A stretch of DNA of 64,000 nt, taken from NCBI GenBank assembly GCA_029891345.1, contig CM057009.1, positions 88,769,416 to 88,833,415 of the forward strand, in the 5' to 3' direction. Both the position numbers and the translations under genes were made by a program. Of the stretch, positions 22,679 to 36,378 are shown piece after piece (the stretch's first letter is position 1; each line of letters begins with the position of its first letter). Origin of the DNA: Dryococelus australis (taxonomy: Eukaryota > Arthropoda > Insecta > Phasmatodea > Phasmatidae). The notes beneath the pieces were generated by a model. That model saw only the letters and a list, made by a program, of their open reading frames with translations. It did no database searches and was not told the DNA's origin.

Positions 22679-24830
22679 TATGTACGTGGACAAAGAGGAA
22701 CTTTATAGGTGAATAGGGTGTGGCAAGTTTTGGTCTTCAAACAGCGGATGAAGTGAATTATACTGCTGCCGTAACTTACGACGACGCTATCTGCATTCCT
22801 GCTAAATGTCTCAGAAAGCGACGGCGAGAAATCCATGTAGCACTAGCGAGTTCGCTTCTCCCGGCAACTGTTTTACGACTTTCGATCCTCGCTGAGGCAA
22901 ATATTTATACTTGGTGCGTACAAGTTATACTGCTTTTCCCTTCCACCTCGTCCTGAACTTCTCAATTCATATACTTGCACACGAGTTTGCGCACAATTTC
23001 CCACTCTGTTAACAATTTAAATTTGCGTAGATATGTAATATCAATATATCTTTCATCTAACGATACCGAAGTAATGCTGGGGGGGGGGGGGGAGCAACTC
23101 GTTTACATTCGGAGCGAAAGCTGAACATCAAATATGTATTATCATACACGCATTGGAAAGATATATCTGCAGCGAGCAAAAACGGTCATAATGACTCTTA
23201 CATCTACATTGTAATACATCTGCAGGGACTTAAAATACATTATGAACCGTTCTTTTGTTGCAGGCTTAATTCATATATTTCAAGTGAAATAGGTTTTGGA
23301 GAAAATTGCATAGAAACGAACTCGCTATATTCCTAGATTTATTTACTCGGTCAATATACAGCAGCGGACAGACCAGGCCATAATTAGGAATCGAAACTAA
23401 TCTCTCGTGCTCTACTTGATGCTGTATTTGTTTTCAGATGTATTGATAGTATTTGCTTCATGCCATGCACTGAAATTCTTGGACATTATGAAACTAGATG
23501 TAAAATATAAATAATGGCTAAAAATTTTTCGCGGTGTACATACAAATCGTCTTCACTATGCTCTTCAACAACCGCTACCTATAAATGTGCTTAATTAATT
23601 TTGTTATGTATTAAAATTTGGACAAATAAGTTATTAGTTTCATAAAAAAATTTATTTTAAACTTAACAAAGTTTATTAATATCAAAAAAGAGTTAAATTC
23701 TCTCAGTGTAGTAAGAATTTACCGCCAGTTATTCCCATTCACTCAATGTAGTGCTAAGACTACAGAATTTAAAAAAAAGTGATATACCCAATACTAACAT
23801 AAATGTACATTTTACCCATTTTACTGATCACATGCCTTACTTTAGTTATTCGTTTACACGTTACTCAAAAACGATGCCGTCGTTTGCTGTGAAAGCAGGT
23901 GGGCAAGAAAGAATACGTCATATTTAGCATGTGTTTGTGGCAAGTATAGGGCCGCTATGCAGTATGTATAGGAAATTTATTTATTCATATTTGGGCAGAG
24001 ATATACGTTTTCTTTACTAACGTAGGATGCACATAAACTGAACTTCGTGTGTTTTATCCAAATAAAAAATAAAACAAATCTTTATTAGCGAAATAATAAG
24101 TAGGTTGTAGTGAAAAAATTATTTATTTAATATTTTTAATCTCTCATATCTCTAATTGTATTTAACTGTTAACTAATAATACATAAATAAAATTAAGAAG
24201 TTGCACTTTTTTAATTACTTGGTGAAATCATACATTTAGCAAAATGGAACAAAAATAAATGCTCTCTTTTTACGAAATGTGTCTTAAAATTTATTAAAAT
24301 TATTACACAGTCCTCCATATACAATCAGTTTTATACATACATTTCATTGCAAAGCACCTATAAATCAAACATTTTACCAATCATGTGTGCAAACTGTCAG
24401 TTAATCGATTTTTAACTAAATAATTTCTAGAGACATCAATTTTTATCTGTCATTCTAACATTCGCACACAACAGTGGACCGTTATATTATGAGAAAACTA
24501 AGTAGCTTCTTTGCTTAAGAAATATTAATAAAAAAATTTTGAAGTTTTATTATGTTCGTTCGAATAGCCTATTTAACTGTTACCTACTCCCGCCACTTGT
24601 AGCAATTCTGTGTGCTTTGGCTGTGTCAGGAAAGGAAGGAAGTGACAATTTAAGTAAATAAAATAACTCATTTTAATTGCTAAGTTATTCATAGTGAACG
24701 TAACTTGAAATAATACACCAAGCGTTTACAAACATAATTATTTTATCTTTTGAATAATTTTTAAAACTATTGTTTACACTGGAGAAAGACTTTAAAAAAA
24801 CCTATGACAAACAATTTGCTTATTATTTAT
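22679..24830. other. Mostly AT-rich DNA with one GC-richer open frame
   Basis: 22720-22956 stays open for about 78 codons ('DEVNYTAAVTYDDAICIP') in DNA richer in GC than the surroundings, but has no ATG at its start, no clear splice sites and no recognised family. The rest (23000-24830) is AT-rich with nothing seen apart from a poly(G) run. Confidence 0.3.
23079..23092 (+). repeat. Poly(G) tract, 14 bases
   Basis: Uninterrupted G run in AT-rich DNA. Confidence 0.9.
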
Positions 24831-25089
24831 ACAACAACCAGCCATCCACACTGCTTTTGTTTTAAATTTAAGCACGGCGATCCTTGCTGTCCGTCGCAGT
24901 GATATACACTGGAAGTGACCAGGAGGTGTCTCCACTCCGTCGCCTTATAGCGATCTGTCCTCATCCACTCACTCACGCCTAGCACAGGCCACACAAGACC
25001 TACCGTCACGGAGGTGCTACCCATGTAGCAAGTCGCAGTCAGCCGACTGTTGTTTTACTGCTGGCACTGCTGTATGACTGCTTGCACTG

Positions 25090-25320
25090 AATACTTATGG
25101 CTTTACACTAATGGCCCTGTTATGGCCGACTGCTGGCAACAGGACACTTGGCATGCCATTTATGGCCCATGAATGGAATGTTGGTGGAAACGAAACTGAT
25201 GGTTGAGAGTAGGTGACCTATAAATGGCCCATAAATGGCTTATCAACTGTATTACAGCAATGGCCGCACATAACCTATACTTATTGCTGGTAAAAGTATG
25301 GTATCTATACGCCTTTGATG
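25090..25320 (+). repeat. Cluster of degenerate ATGGCC / CATAAATGGC words
   Basis: Within 230 bases the words AATGGCC, TATGGCC, ATGGCCCAT and AAATGGC recur about eight times with irregular spacing (for example near 25111, 25122, 25160, 25221, 25232, 25258). The spacing is not regular enough for a tandem array. It adjoins the hairpin at 25333. Confidence 0.4.
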
Positions 25321-25332
25321 GCTTATAGATAT

Positions 25333-25389
25333 AAGTTGTCACAAATGGTTACCTAATACAAAGTGTTAGGTAACCATTTGTGACAACTT
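25333..25389. repeat. Hairpin: 27-bp arms, 3-base loop
   Basis: The arm 25333-25359 is the reverse complement of 25363-25389 with one mismatch in 27; the loop is AAA. The right arm is the family A MITE interior (GTTAGGTAACCATTTGTGAC), which continues rightwards. The left arm is therefore an inverted duplicate of MITE sequence, and the MITE's own left half is missing. Confidence 0.9.
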
Positions 25390-25626
25390 AAAATTATTTC
25401 TATCGTTTTCTGTTTTTTTTTTTTAATGCGTCAAAGTGTAAAAATGAGCATATTTGTAAAATATTTAATCTTATAATAATTTAACTGTTTCAGTTGGCCG
25501 ACGAATGTAGAAAGCGATGAGATCCATGGCAATGTTAAATCTACATAAGGCAGAAGAACACACAACGTAAATACAAGTAAATTTTAAGCAGGGCTTCCAA
25601 AAGTGCTCATTTTATCGTGAACAGCC
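25363..25626 (-). mobile_element. MITE, family A, truncated copy starting at the hairpin
   Basis: From the hairpin rightwards the sequence follows family A in the 54725 orientation ('TTTCTATCGTTTTCTG', 'AATGCGTCAAAGTGTAAAAA', 'CAGAAGAACACACAACGTA') and ends in the right TIR (AGTGCTCATTTTATCGTGAA). The left about 150 bases, including the left TIR, are absent and replaced by the inverted duplicate. Confidence 0.8.
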
Positions 25627-26285
25627 AATACTGCTGTGGTGTATACATAAATATAGTGGCATTCTCTAGGACAGCATTGATTGTAATTTATGGTGCAGGG
25701 AGGAGTTTCTATGTCATTTGAATACTAATTGTAAACCTATATATCACTACGCAAATAAATGAAAAATTTTACGTAACGGAATTAATCTAGTTTTAGGAGA
25801 GCTGTGTGTCAAAAACTTATTGAGGCCTTTATTTTATATCTGAAAACTATGTTCTGGGGTCCAACAATTCGCAAAATTTTTGATTCCTGTTTTCACTAAA
25901 TTTTAGTGTTATATTTCCCAAAACCGAAGGATTCTTTTTTTCCTGTTCTAGTAGGTTAGTAGGTTATGCTCACCCCCTCCCTCCCCCACACCGTTTTAAC
26001 ATTACACCGTAAAGATATTGCAGATATTTTATTCCTATTTCCCCACAATACGAAATATGAACAATTTGGTTTTGAGTTATATTAAATGCAATGCAAGACG
26101 GATAAGTGCCATCCTGCCAGTTGGTTTCATTTCATATGAAAGAGATCAGTCCACACACCATTGTAGCTTCAGATTACAACTAGTCGATATAAATTTCGTA
26201 GTAAAAATGGTTTTGAAATGGAAATTACTTTACGCACTAAACACTTGCTGACACGCGCACATGCAGTTTCACATATATATATATG

Positions 26286-26820
26286 TACTAGCGGCCCGCC
26301 CCGGCCTCGCTCGGGTGCGATTTACAAATATGGTGTTGTTTAGGTCGACAGAAAGTATATACACGAAATGCTGAAGGTAACTTACATAGCATTAATATTG
26401 TGTTGTTCAAAAAGTCTTCGTAAGTGTAGCCCTATTTTTTAATCAAATATTATAAGACAAAAATTGTTCCTGCGGGTCATCCTTTAATGATTAAACATAT
26501 GCTGTCGCGGACTTTTTAGTAGACCAATTTGAGATCTACAATTCTGTATTACGTTTATTTGGTGTATATCTTATGGTTTAGTTTGCGTAAACCATGTAAG
26601 CACCCGAAAAGCGGCTTTTTTTCCTACTTGATTAGAAAACGTCGACATTTCTCTACTATCCTTAACATTAAGTACTAAGATATTATACACCCTAACCTTC
26701 CTCAAGAAATTCTATAAATGATGGTGAAAACCGCATTCAAGTCTATCGGGTAGTTTAGAAGTCTTAGCCGAATACACAGACACACGCGGCCGAGCGACTT
26801 TGTTTTATACTAGGTATAGA
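26286..26820 (+). mobile_element. Dispersed element with a CGGCCCGCCCCGG head
   Basis: It starts with CTAGCGGCCCGCCCCGGCC and TCGGGTGCGATTTACAAA and ends with 'GCGACTTTGTTTTATACTA'. A second, shorter copy lies at 57968. Shared interior blocks are 'ACATATGCTGT', 'CCGAAAAGCGGCTTTTT', 'GTAGTTTAGAAG-CTTAGCC' and 'ATACACAGACA'. It has no coding capacity. Heads and tails of this type are common in arthropod genomes and are usually attached to nonautonomous retroelement or related families; superfamily left open. Confidence 0.65.
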
Positions 26821-29800
26821 TGTATATATATGTATGTATGTATGTAGGTAGGGATGTCATCTCGTCAACAGCAAGGTTATTAGAATGGAGTCAACAATCC
26901 AGAGAACTAAGAATGGGTAAGGAGTCGACCGAGGCATCTAGGAAGGCAACATCCCAGCATTCGCCTAAAGTTTTTTTTTTTCGGGAAACCATGAAAAACC
27001 GTAATAGGGATGGCCGGATAACGAACCATAATCGTATCCTCCTTAAAGTGAGTCCAAAAAAGTAACCACTACCAGATTTAATAATATTTACCACCTGGTA
27101 ATCACAACGTTGCAAGGTGAATAAAATTATGTGTGTGTACACACCAACTGGGATATCCTTCATCCGACTTACTGAATTTCGACAAATTACCCTGCAATAA
27201 CTTTTTGCCAGGGAAAGGATTTTGTTTTGCGCTTTCACTTCTGTCTATACTAGCTTATTTATGCCATCGATGAAAACGATACTGAGGTGCAACAGGAATT
27301 GGCTAAATTAAACGTTTTAAGGTTATTGATATCGTCATGAAGAGAAGTAACTCCCAAAAATTGGTATTTTAGTGCAGATACAAAAATTAATTACATTGAT
27401 TAAAAAAAAACAGTTTTATGCTTTTTGGAACTAATATCTTAACGGTAATTTAGACAAATACACTGTTTAACCCAGATATGATGATACATTTGAATTAAAT
27501 GCTACGAGTTCTTCAATTTTTGAAACTCATAGTGGAGTTATAACACTTCTGTATTTTCTTTTCAGATCAATTTTTAATATTTCTGGAAATACGATATTTT
27601 CACTGTCGTGGAGTAGTATTTTATTTCTTGCTAGAATAACGCAAAAACATTTAAAAAAAATTGATTTAGGAGGATTCATCACGAGGATGCCTCTAACGAC
27701 ATTTTCGAACTAAGTAGGCTCATCTGACACCAAACACTCGTGGTCTGTAATCGACAAGCTCCTCGTGTTCGTTGCGATGATTGATGCACTGACTAGAGAC
27801 ATTCCATGTGTTCTGTCAGGTCGAAAACCTATTGTACTATGCTGGATTTTTTTTGTATTAGAGGCTAATAATAATAACTTTAAATAATCAAATTTTGCAG
27901 CATATGAATACAATATATATTACCAATGTAAACATTATAACAACTATTTTATATATTTGATGACGTGCAAGCCTCCATGGACTATAGTCAATATTCGCAA
28001 TTAAACTCCAGTTGCGAGCAATTAAGTAACATGCGAATAGGTGCCTAGTGCCTTTCCTTGTTAGTCAAAGTGTCTAATTCTTGAGTAGTAAACTAACAAG
28101 TATTAAATTACCACTGACAATAGAATTAGGTGACTGGAAGCGTTGTCGTGATGAGGCTCTTGACATATTAATGTAAATATTAGGTAGTATTTTCCATGAG
28201 ATAAAAAAAGGTAGTAAAAATTTTAATGTTGATAAAATAAAGAAGGTTTATTTTAAAATCATTAGCGTCTACAACAAAATTTTGAAGTATGTGTAGAAAA
28301 AGGTTATGATAATGTAAGGAGAAAGTTTCCGAGATAAGTTATAAATTTAATTTAATAATTATGGTAATGTAGTAAATATATTTAAAAATTGAGATAAAAA
28401 ATTATTTCCAAATAAAATTTTTGAAAAATTATTTTCAATTTGAAAAAAAAATAGACACATTGGAACATAAAAAACTGACACATTTCATAAATATAGAAAC
28501 ACTGAGTATAAACATTCACACATTTGTAAACATCGTAAAATAAAATATCAAAATGGTGTACATAAAAAAAATTTTTTTTTTGTAAAAATAAAAAAATATA
28601 AAAAATTCTGTAGTAATTAAGTACATATTATTTAGATTTTATTCACGAATTATAAGTAATGTTTGCAATGAAATATCATAGTTCTTTTCCCGCTGTTTTG
28701 CATATACAGTACTAAAGTAAATGCTAATACTCCAGAAATATTTCGTTGCCTAGTTTAACAGAGAATCGGTTTAAAAAAAAAAAAAAATAATAGCACTTAC
28801 CTGTTACTATCATATTTGTACAAATACCATTATTTTAACTGATTTTTTATGACAAAATTTAGACATTTAATTTTATTATGTGTGATAAAATTTTCACAGT
28901 TTCGTTTATTTATTAATAAATTAAATAATACATTTGTTCTAATGAATAATTGTCTAATATTTATAATAATTTGCATTAAATTATTAAATCATATAAACTA
29001 TTATTCAGCTTTTACTAACAAAATGATTGAAAGTCTCATCATTTGTATTAAAACATCTTAAATATGCTTCCTCCGATTTGTTAAAAAAATATTTTAATTT
29101 TTGTTTTGAAATTGTAGGCTTTTGTGTGAACAACCAGTTATATACAAACATTTTTTTTCTTCCAAGGAATGGATACAAATTTATCAATATCTATTATCTA
29201 CATATATGTATAGTACAATTTAATACTTATTTACATTGTGTAACGATTTTGCAATTATATGATCTTTAAACATTTAATGTTTCATAATAAAATCGAGCAA
29301 CGTAATCCAAATTCCAATTATTTAATGAATAGGTTCGCCCCCCCCCCCTCAATTTTTTACATAACTATTTATGAAATCGTGATGATAACACTCATTATCG
29401 TGCAAAGTGAATAAGAGTATCTTCTGTATACCTTAAAAATTAATAATAATGAAATTTTTCATATCAAATTGAATGATTTTAAAGTGATCTTTTTATATAG
29501 AAAACAAAAACATTAGAACAAGAAGGCATTTTTTTTTTTTTTTAGAAAGTTGTGATGTGATTTTGGTGATTTCATAAATAATTTTCTTTTATTTCATTTG
29601 CTGTATTTATATCATATTCGAAATCTGATTATTGTATTTTTATACAAATCACTCACCTTTATTTTTAGCATGATCTTTATATCACATTTAAACTAATGAA
29701 CATATAAAGAATAAAATTAATCTTCAAAAAAATTATTTTATAAATACCTTAACAAGGAATTCATCAATTTACCTAATAAAACCAAATAAATCTATTAAAG

Positions 29801-32800
29801 GGAAAATAATTTCTTTGGCTTAATCCAAATGAATATATTTAGCTTGATCTTTATTGTGAAAATAACTTTTTTTTTACAATTTTACTTGGTGGTTTTCATA
29901 AAGAATTCATCAATATTAACATAATTTGTGAGATTGTCAACGTTTTAAATCATATTTCCATATTTTAAGACACAAATTTTTGAAAACTGAAATGTAATCA
30001 TTAACGCATACGGGGGAAATTTCTTGTTTAATCATAGTTACTTCATCAGAAATGTTTATAAACGTATCCAGCGACGAAAGATATATTTAAAAAACGTTAC
30101 CAGAAGAGGCAGACTCAAAATATTTTATAAACAATTCAAATTAAAAAAGGCGTGCAGTCATGAAGATAAGGGAACTCAATATTTAGTAGGATAAGGTACT
30201 TTGTGCATGAGCAGGATTCCGTAAGAAGCATTAATATAGAGAACACGTTGGAATACAACTTGACCGTCAGCCAATATGTATGGCAATTTTTTTCCTAAAC
30301 AGTCAGCGGTAACTCGAACTATAGTTCTTTAAACACTGTGTTCAACAAGCCACTCAACGACTCAACAAATAGCAATACTGGTGGTCGCGATGACGAATTT
30401 CGATTAATATTAACATGATTTTGAAAATCATAATTCAGGAATCAACTAAAATATCTGGGAGTGGTTGAAGTTATTCAATATTATCTGAATATTGAAATAA
30501 TAAGTTTATCCAAATGTTGTCGTAGGACCTGAAAGAGATAGAGTGAAATGTAACAATAGGCTATCTTTGGCATTTACGCACTGTCTAGTGGATCGCACAT
30601 ATACATTTAAAGAGGTTTATAAAAATATTTAACTATTAACTGCGATTAAATGAAGTCGAACACAGAATTTAAGCGCATACTAATGAGTCTGAATCATAAA
30701 TTGCTTTAATATTTTCAATTTGTAATTAATATTTATAATAATTTTGTGAAAAAAAGTTGAGTGAAATTTTTTTTTGGTTTAAAAGTAAATTTCACTTAGG
30801 CATTTTAGTTGGACTGTCGTAGAGGGTTTATTTAAAATACGAGTATTATGCTAGAGCAAATGGAATTGTTAAAAGTATATATATATTTTTAAAAATAATT
30901 ATCGTGTAAATTATGTCTTGGGATTTCATACTTTTTCATCGTATGACGTCTATTACTGTAAAGGAAGTGCAGTTCTTTTGGTCATTTGGATTTTTTTTTC
31001 TGAATGGTTTGATTTCTATGATATTACTTATCAAGTTTGCCGTAAGATTGGTGCCAAACACCTCGCATTTCCACAGAATTTAATTAATATAATAATTGTA
31101 GAGTACGCAAATGGTGTGTATTTTCATTAAATTTATTCTGATTACTATCTGCTTTGTGCCTATCTTATTCCGCTTCCAATAAATCCGTCATATGTGCATG
31201 AATAAAAATAAAGTTTTTAATTACATGAAACACTATTATAACCAACAGTGCCATTTAGTTTTTGTTTCCCAGGCATTTGTCTGTTTGTTCTAAATTCAGC
31301 AGAAGAAGCGAACAACTTATCTGGGTTTTTGCTTCAAGCGCACAGAGGGAAACCTTAATTAACGTCTGAACTTTGCTTACTCCATAAAAGTTTAAGCGTT
31401 TCACTCTTAGATGATCCAGACTTAAATTGCGGGTAATATTATTTTGAACCCAGAAAATAAATATTTCTGCAGTGGCAAAGTAGTCTCATGTCTCCAAAAT
31501 CCTCCGCCCCCAAACCCCAAAAAAATTAACTATACGGTTGATATTCTTATTAATTATTGATGGAACTTAATCTAAGTAACGTGTGCGTGAAAGTCTGCTG
31601 TTGATTTAGCGCGCGAGAAATAGTTTTTTTTACTAACGTACTAAAATATGTGCGACTTTCTTAAAAGTGTCTGTACTTCATTTCATAGAATTCATGTTCA
31701 ATTTCTGCAATTGTAAATATGTAGAACAACATAACTGTTAGGGTGTTATGAAAACCAAAAACTGAATTACTGTGCCCATCGTAAAATCCTTCGCTATCGT
31801 CGTGAAGTTATACAGCAGTGAATCTGTTCTATAATGTTGTTTGTTGACACAGTGTCAAAGACTTTTCTATACAAAATTATTTTCTCTACCAAAGCTCTCG
31901 GCCATTTATTTGCGACGGGTAATTTAAAAACACCTAATATTGATACGTACCTTCTGTTTAAACACCTATTCTAATTGTCTGCTTGAGAAAGAAAATTTAA
32001 TAAATATGTCATTACGTTTTTGTTTAAACTACGTTACTTAAACGAACTATTTAGTAACCTCAAGATTATAACACTATTTTAAAACAAACGTGTGAGAGGA
32101 AAGTAAATAGATATCAAGTATATTATGTCTAGTAACTATGTTATCCAACAGATGCGTAATTTTTGTTCTAAAAAGTGCTCTTTTCTTGAAGTACAGAATA
32201 TTTTACCAGTGATATAAATTTCATTTCCCCTATCTCCTGCTCAATTCGTGGAAATTATTCACATGGCTTGTAATACAATTCGTAATAGTGTATTTATATC
32301 AATTTGTTTGTCCTCTGAAGTGTCAGCCATATTTACCGTTACGCCATAAAAGTAAGGGAATCTCGAATCTATTAAGTGATAACATTACTCCTACATGTAA
32401 AAGAAAATTATCACTTAAAAAGACGACACATTTTCATAATATCTGGACTTTTCACATATCGCACAATTTTACAGAAAATCTTCGTCTCGTATAAGGGAAT
32501 ATTAACAAATAATGTAAATAGAACTTTAATATAAATGTACTATTGGAATATATATTATAAAATTTACTATCAGAATAAATGTTTAACCATTATAGAGTTT
32601 ATTAATTAAAAACTTTAACTTTAATAGACAAGTAGTTATTTACTCTTTAAGTTATTCATGTGACGTGAGTGTGGTCATTGTGCGTTCAAAGAATATCGAA
32701 CAACATTGTTTTCAGCAGGCGTCTTTCAGTGTCTCGTGTCTTCAGCTCTCCCGTTTTCGTGCAAACACGTTAGTAACACCAATAGTCATGAGAAACGTAG

Positions 32801-33590
32801 CACTTATTCTACAGTGTCGAATACAAGAAAAACTAAATAAATCCATAATTTTCCTCATTAAAGACAAAGAACAAATAAGAGAATCCATGGAAACGTTTAT
32901 ATGCAGCAATATTCTTCTTAGATTAAAATAATTCATTTGTTATATTTGCGCCCAGCAAATTTCTCTTACTTTAATTTGGATGCATTTATACAGGAAAAAA
33001 CCCTGATCGCTAATTTGAAACATAATTAATATTATAATGTACGACTATAACATTACTGAAAAATAATTATCGCATATTGTGTGGAATAATTTAAATTTTT
33101 TGGTACACAGTATGTTCTTAGAATAAAATAACACCAAATCGAATGCCATTTTAAGCCGTCCTAGGCAAAATCTTTTCACCTGTGAATATTTATAGGAATC
33201 TATAAATTCGCCCACACAGTGCGTAGAGCTGCTGTTATTTTGGATACTCAGAACTTACACCTCGTTCTGTATTAACTTGAACATCACACTTCATATATAA
33301 CAATTCTGATTGATCAAAATTCATACCGTAATTTGGTTGACGTTCTAGCAACACCTCTCGTATTCGCAGTTGTAGTTGCATCAGTATCGGAGATCACATG
33401 TTAATATTGTGTTTTGAAGTTTTATACGACCTTAAACCATAAACCATCGATTACAGTCAAATCTGAAGGTCAGAAAGGCTCAATTTCATTCAAGGCTATA
33501 AACTGGACAGGCAAATTTACAGTGAACTTAATTTTGGCAGAATCGTACGTTGACTAAAGAAATTTCAGATCACTCAAACAAAGCTTAAGG
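26821..33590. other. Long AT-rich interval, essentially featureless
   Basis: Nearly 7 kb with poly(A)/poly(T) runs (for example around 28565 and 28772) and short chance frames only (27710-27913 minus, 30918-31130 plus, 32665-32931 plus). A minus-strand donor-like AACAG|GTAAGTGC lies near 28796-28808, without an open exon upstream. A poly(C) run sits at about 29337-29347. Could be intergenic or the inside of a very long intron. Confidence 0.5.
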
Positions 33591-33858
33591 ATGGGTGACA
33601 CAGTTGCACTCTTAGGCTGTAAAATATGCAAGCGAAGCTTGCAGAGCATGCCGTATGGTAGGGAGAATGTTCAGTTGAGATTTGAGGTTGAAAAAGCCCC
33701 GTTTCAGTCCATCATCACCCCAATTGAAGTTGTGCAATTTTGTGTGGTTTGTATACAAATTTTTGACGTATTTACCAGTATATCTCTAAATACTGAATTG
33801 CAGGCTTTCAAAATTTGTGAAAAAGGCACGTCAAAAGAGACTTCCAGCAATGTTATTT
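33591..33858 (+). CDS. Candidate first coding exon, weak
   Basis: ATG at 33591 opens about 89 codons, ending beside a donor-like GTGAGT at 33859. The translation has two Cys-x-x-Cys pairs ('CKIC' near residue 10 and 'CVVC' near residue 47), which could bind a metal, but no family is recognised. The base before the donor is T rather than G. It is GC-richer than the surroundings. Weak support; it may be chance. Confidence 0.2.
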
Positions 33859-34020
33859 TGTGAGTCGGCGAGTGACAAGTCGAACACGGAGCTTAAAATT
33901 AATAAGAACAGTTTGTGTTACCATTGACTGTCCAAGAAAAAAAAATTGCCATAGATGTTGGCTGATGGACGAGTTGTACCCGAATGTGTTCTGTATATTA
34001 ATTCTTCTTGAGCAATCCTG

Positions 34021-34702
34021 CACTGTAAAAAATTTCCGTATTTACGGAAATTTTTACGAGAATACACAGTAAATATACGGAAACGCAATCCGTAATGACA
34101 AAAAACGGAGTTAAGCACGTTAATACAAAATACACGAGCAATGCCGAGTCTACACGAAACTTTTGTCGCCACTGTAACCAGAAAACGGTCGTTTCTGAGG
34201 CAGTTAAGGTTATCCACGTCGCTAAGACCTGTTCTTTCAAACATTAAAATTAGCAACAGGCGTAAGTAACACTTAGCTACAGTTAAAATACATTAACTTT
34301 AACAGAAACTAAAAAATTTGCTTATATGACTCATATAAATTCAACAGTTACAACGTCCTTATTATGCGAGCATTATAGGCAAGTGGATAGGGTCGTGAAC
34401 TTGCAACGTTATGACTCGGGTTCAAATGTTGCTTAAGTATAAAATTGTTTAACTTTTTTAAATATATTTTATAAACAGAACATCCACATAATGAAAATTT
34501 AAATATAGTAAAAATTAAAAATTATTAAAATAGAAGTACAGAAAACTAATTAGGGAATTAACGCAGAGGCTCCGTGAATTTTACGGAAAGTCCGTTTTTG
34601 AAAATCAATGTGTCCGTAATTTTACGGAGATTTTACGGACACCTTTGGATACATTTTTACCATCAAATTTCCCCAAAATGAAGGAAACTTTTTTTAACAG
34701 TG
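34021..34702 (+). mobile_element. TTACGG-rich TIR element, copy 1 (682 bp)
   Basis: Ends CACTGTAAAAAATTTCC and, inverted, CACTGTTAAAAAAAGTTTCC. TTTACGGA words are dense near both ends. Interior landmarks ('CCGAGTCTACACGAA', 'GTCGCCACTGTAACCAGAAA') recur inverted at about 41690-41740 and 59925-59975. CACTG-type termini suit hAT or Tc1/mariner derivatives; flanks do not give a clean duplication. Frames on both strands here (33860-34256) are not genes. Confidence 0.7.
34379..34444 (+). repeat. tRNA-like SINE head inside the TTACGG element
   Basis: GGCAAGTGGATAGGG resembles an A-box and GGTTCAAATGT (near 34428) matches nine of eleven B-box positions at normal spacing. There is no complete cloverleaf. 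It is interpreted as a degenerate SINE head. Confidence 0.4.
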
Positions 34703-35946
34703 TGTTCTTGTATAAAGTTACACAATATATTACTAATCGAGTTTCCTTCCGTCCATGACTGCGATCTTTTTTAGTTTGAATTTTTAATAAATTATCTTAA
34801 GCTTGCCTCTTCAGATAACTTATTTTATATTAACCATGATACAAGTTCTGTTAAATTAGTAGGAGGTAGAACGTTTTGCTTCGTATTATTATGACGAGTT
34901 GAAACATAAGATTTTAACAAAATATTGCAACTTCATCGTCATAGTGATTTGACGAGCACATCAACAACGCGAGTTAATTTATATTGCTTTAGATAATCCG
35001 CTCGAATATGATCTGGCCTATCTACATTAACCATCAAGATACTTTGTTTCATCAATCTTAAACTGTTCGTATCAGTAAGTTTTATAAAATTCCCTCATAC
35101 ATAAATGCTACGCTGAAATGGCTGAGTGATCTCGTCCGCTGAAAATATTCGCATTAAATTTTTCCCACTGAGTTCAACCGGACCGTAAACCGACTGGGAA
35201 TAATTCGACAGCCATCAGCAAATCACACTTGCAAGCCAGGCTGGACAACAGTATCGAGTAGCAATTAATCAGATAACTTGTGTACCGAATAATTTATGGA
35301 AGCTGGGAAGTCAGCGAACGGCTTCGCAAACTGCCGGAAACGCTATGGGCAATTCCGCATGGCATTTTCATTGGTGTCGATTTAGGAGGAAAGGCCACCA
35401 GAGAAACGCCAAAGAAAATTTGCGAAGCGAGAGGAAAGGCGTGAACACGGTTGGTTACATTTCTCCGTTGAATAGATCACTTCGGCGACCATATAAAAAC
35501 AAGAAAGCAGGTGTCGGGACGTGAAATCCTCAGACTTCTGTACAACACTGGATACATCCATATATTTGCACTGAAATCTACGGTACCTGCAAGCTTTGTT
35601 GACGGGCGGTGAGAGAGCTAAGTGCCTTATTAGTTCTGCTTAGTAATAATAACATTTCCAATTAGAATGAGTGTTGAACTTGTGACTAATATATAGAATT
35701 ACGCATTCTAATTCTGAATTAGTGAGAGTTTCACCGTTTCAGTCTGTCAACAGTTATACTTATTCAACAGTCACGTCAGTGAATTTAACTAATGAATCAG
35801 TGAAAAAATGCCACATTTCTTTAACTTATTGATTTAGTGGCTTTTTCCACTGATTCACCTTTCACTGTTTTCTAGTGGTTTGTTTTTTTGACTGAGGGGC
35901 CGTTGATAACCAGCGTGTAAAAATGGTCGTTAAACAACGTGTATCA

Positions 35947-35957
35947 AGAGAGAGAGA

Positions 35958-35989
<32 letters not shown>
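35947..35989 (+). repeat. (GA)n microsatellite
   Basis: About 20 GA units with one GT interruption. Confidence 0.95.
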
Positions 35990-36303
35990 ACCTAACTTTC
36001 TAAAATGTGTTTCGTCTTTAAAAACACCATTTTAAGAGGTAAAATGAATATTAGGCTTTTCATTAATTTTTTTTAGGTCATTCATTTCGGTTTCATGTAA
36101 TCATCACAGCGCTCTGTTTGAATGTTTAAAGTGCGTATAATGTGGTGGAGTGAGCACGCATATATATATATATATATACACTATTAGTTTTAACAATCCT
36201 AACGGTACCAAGTAAGCGAAAAGTAAAGGCATACAATTAAATTCTTTACGATTTCGATAATAATTATGAGGCATAAATTTTCCTCTTAGATTTCGAGACT
36301 CAT

Positions 36304-36378
36304 GTAGGTAGCGCAGATGGTAAGGTAACGGCTTCCAAGCGAAGTGGAAAGGTTGCGTGAGTTCCATTCTGGCCACCT
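36304..36378 (+). repeat. tRNA-like SINE head
   Basis: TAGCGCAGATGG fits the pol III A-box. GAGTTCCATTC about 45 bases downstream matches eight of eleven B-box positions. Stems are poor, so it is not called as a tRNA gene. Confidence 0.4.

Noticed and set aside
26891-27238. 115-codon minus-strand frame
   Set aside because: No recognised motif, no splice support, competing plus-strand frame.
36304-36378. tRNA gene
   Set aside because: A- and B-box-like words are present but acceptor and anticodon stems do not pair; better explained as a SINE head.
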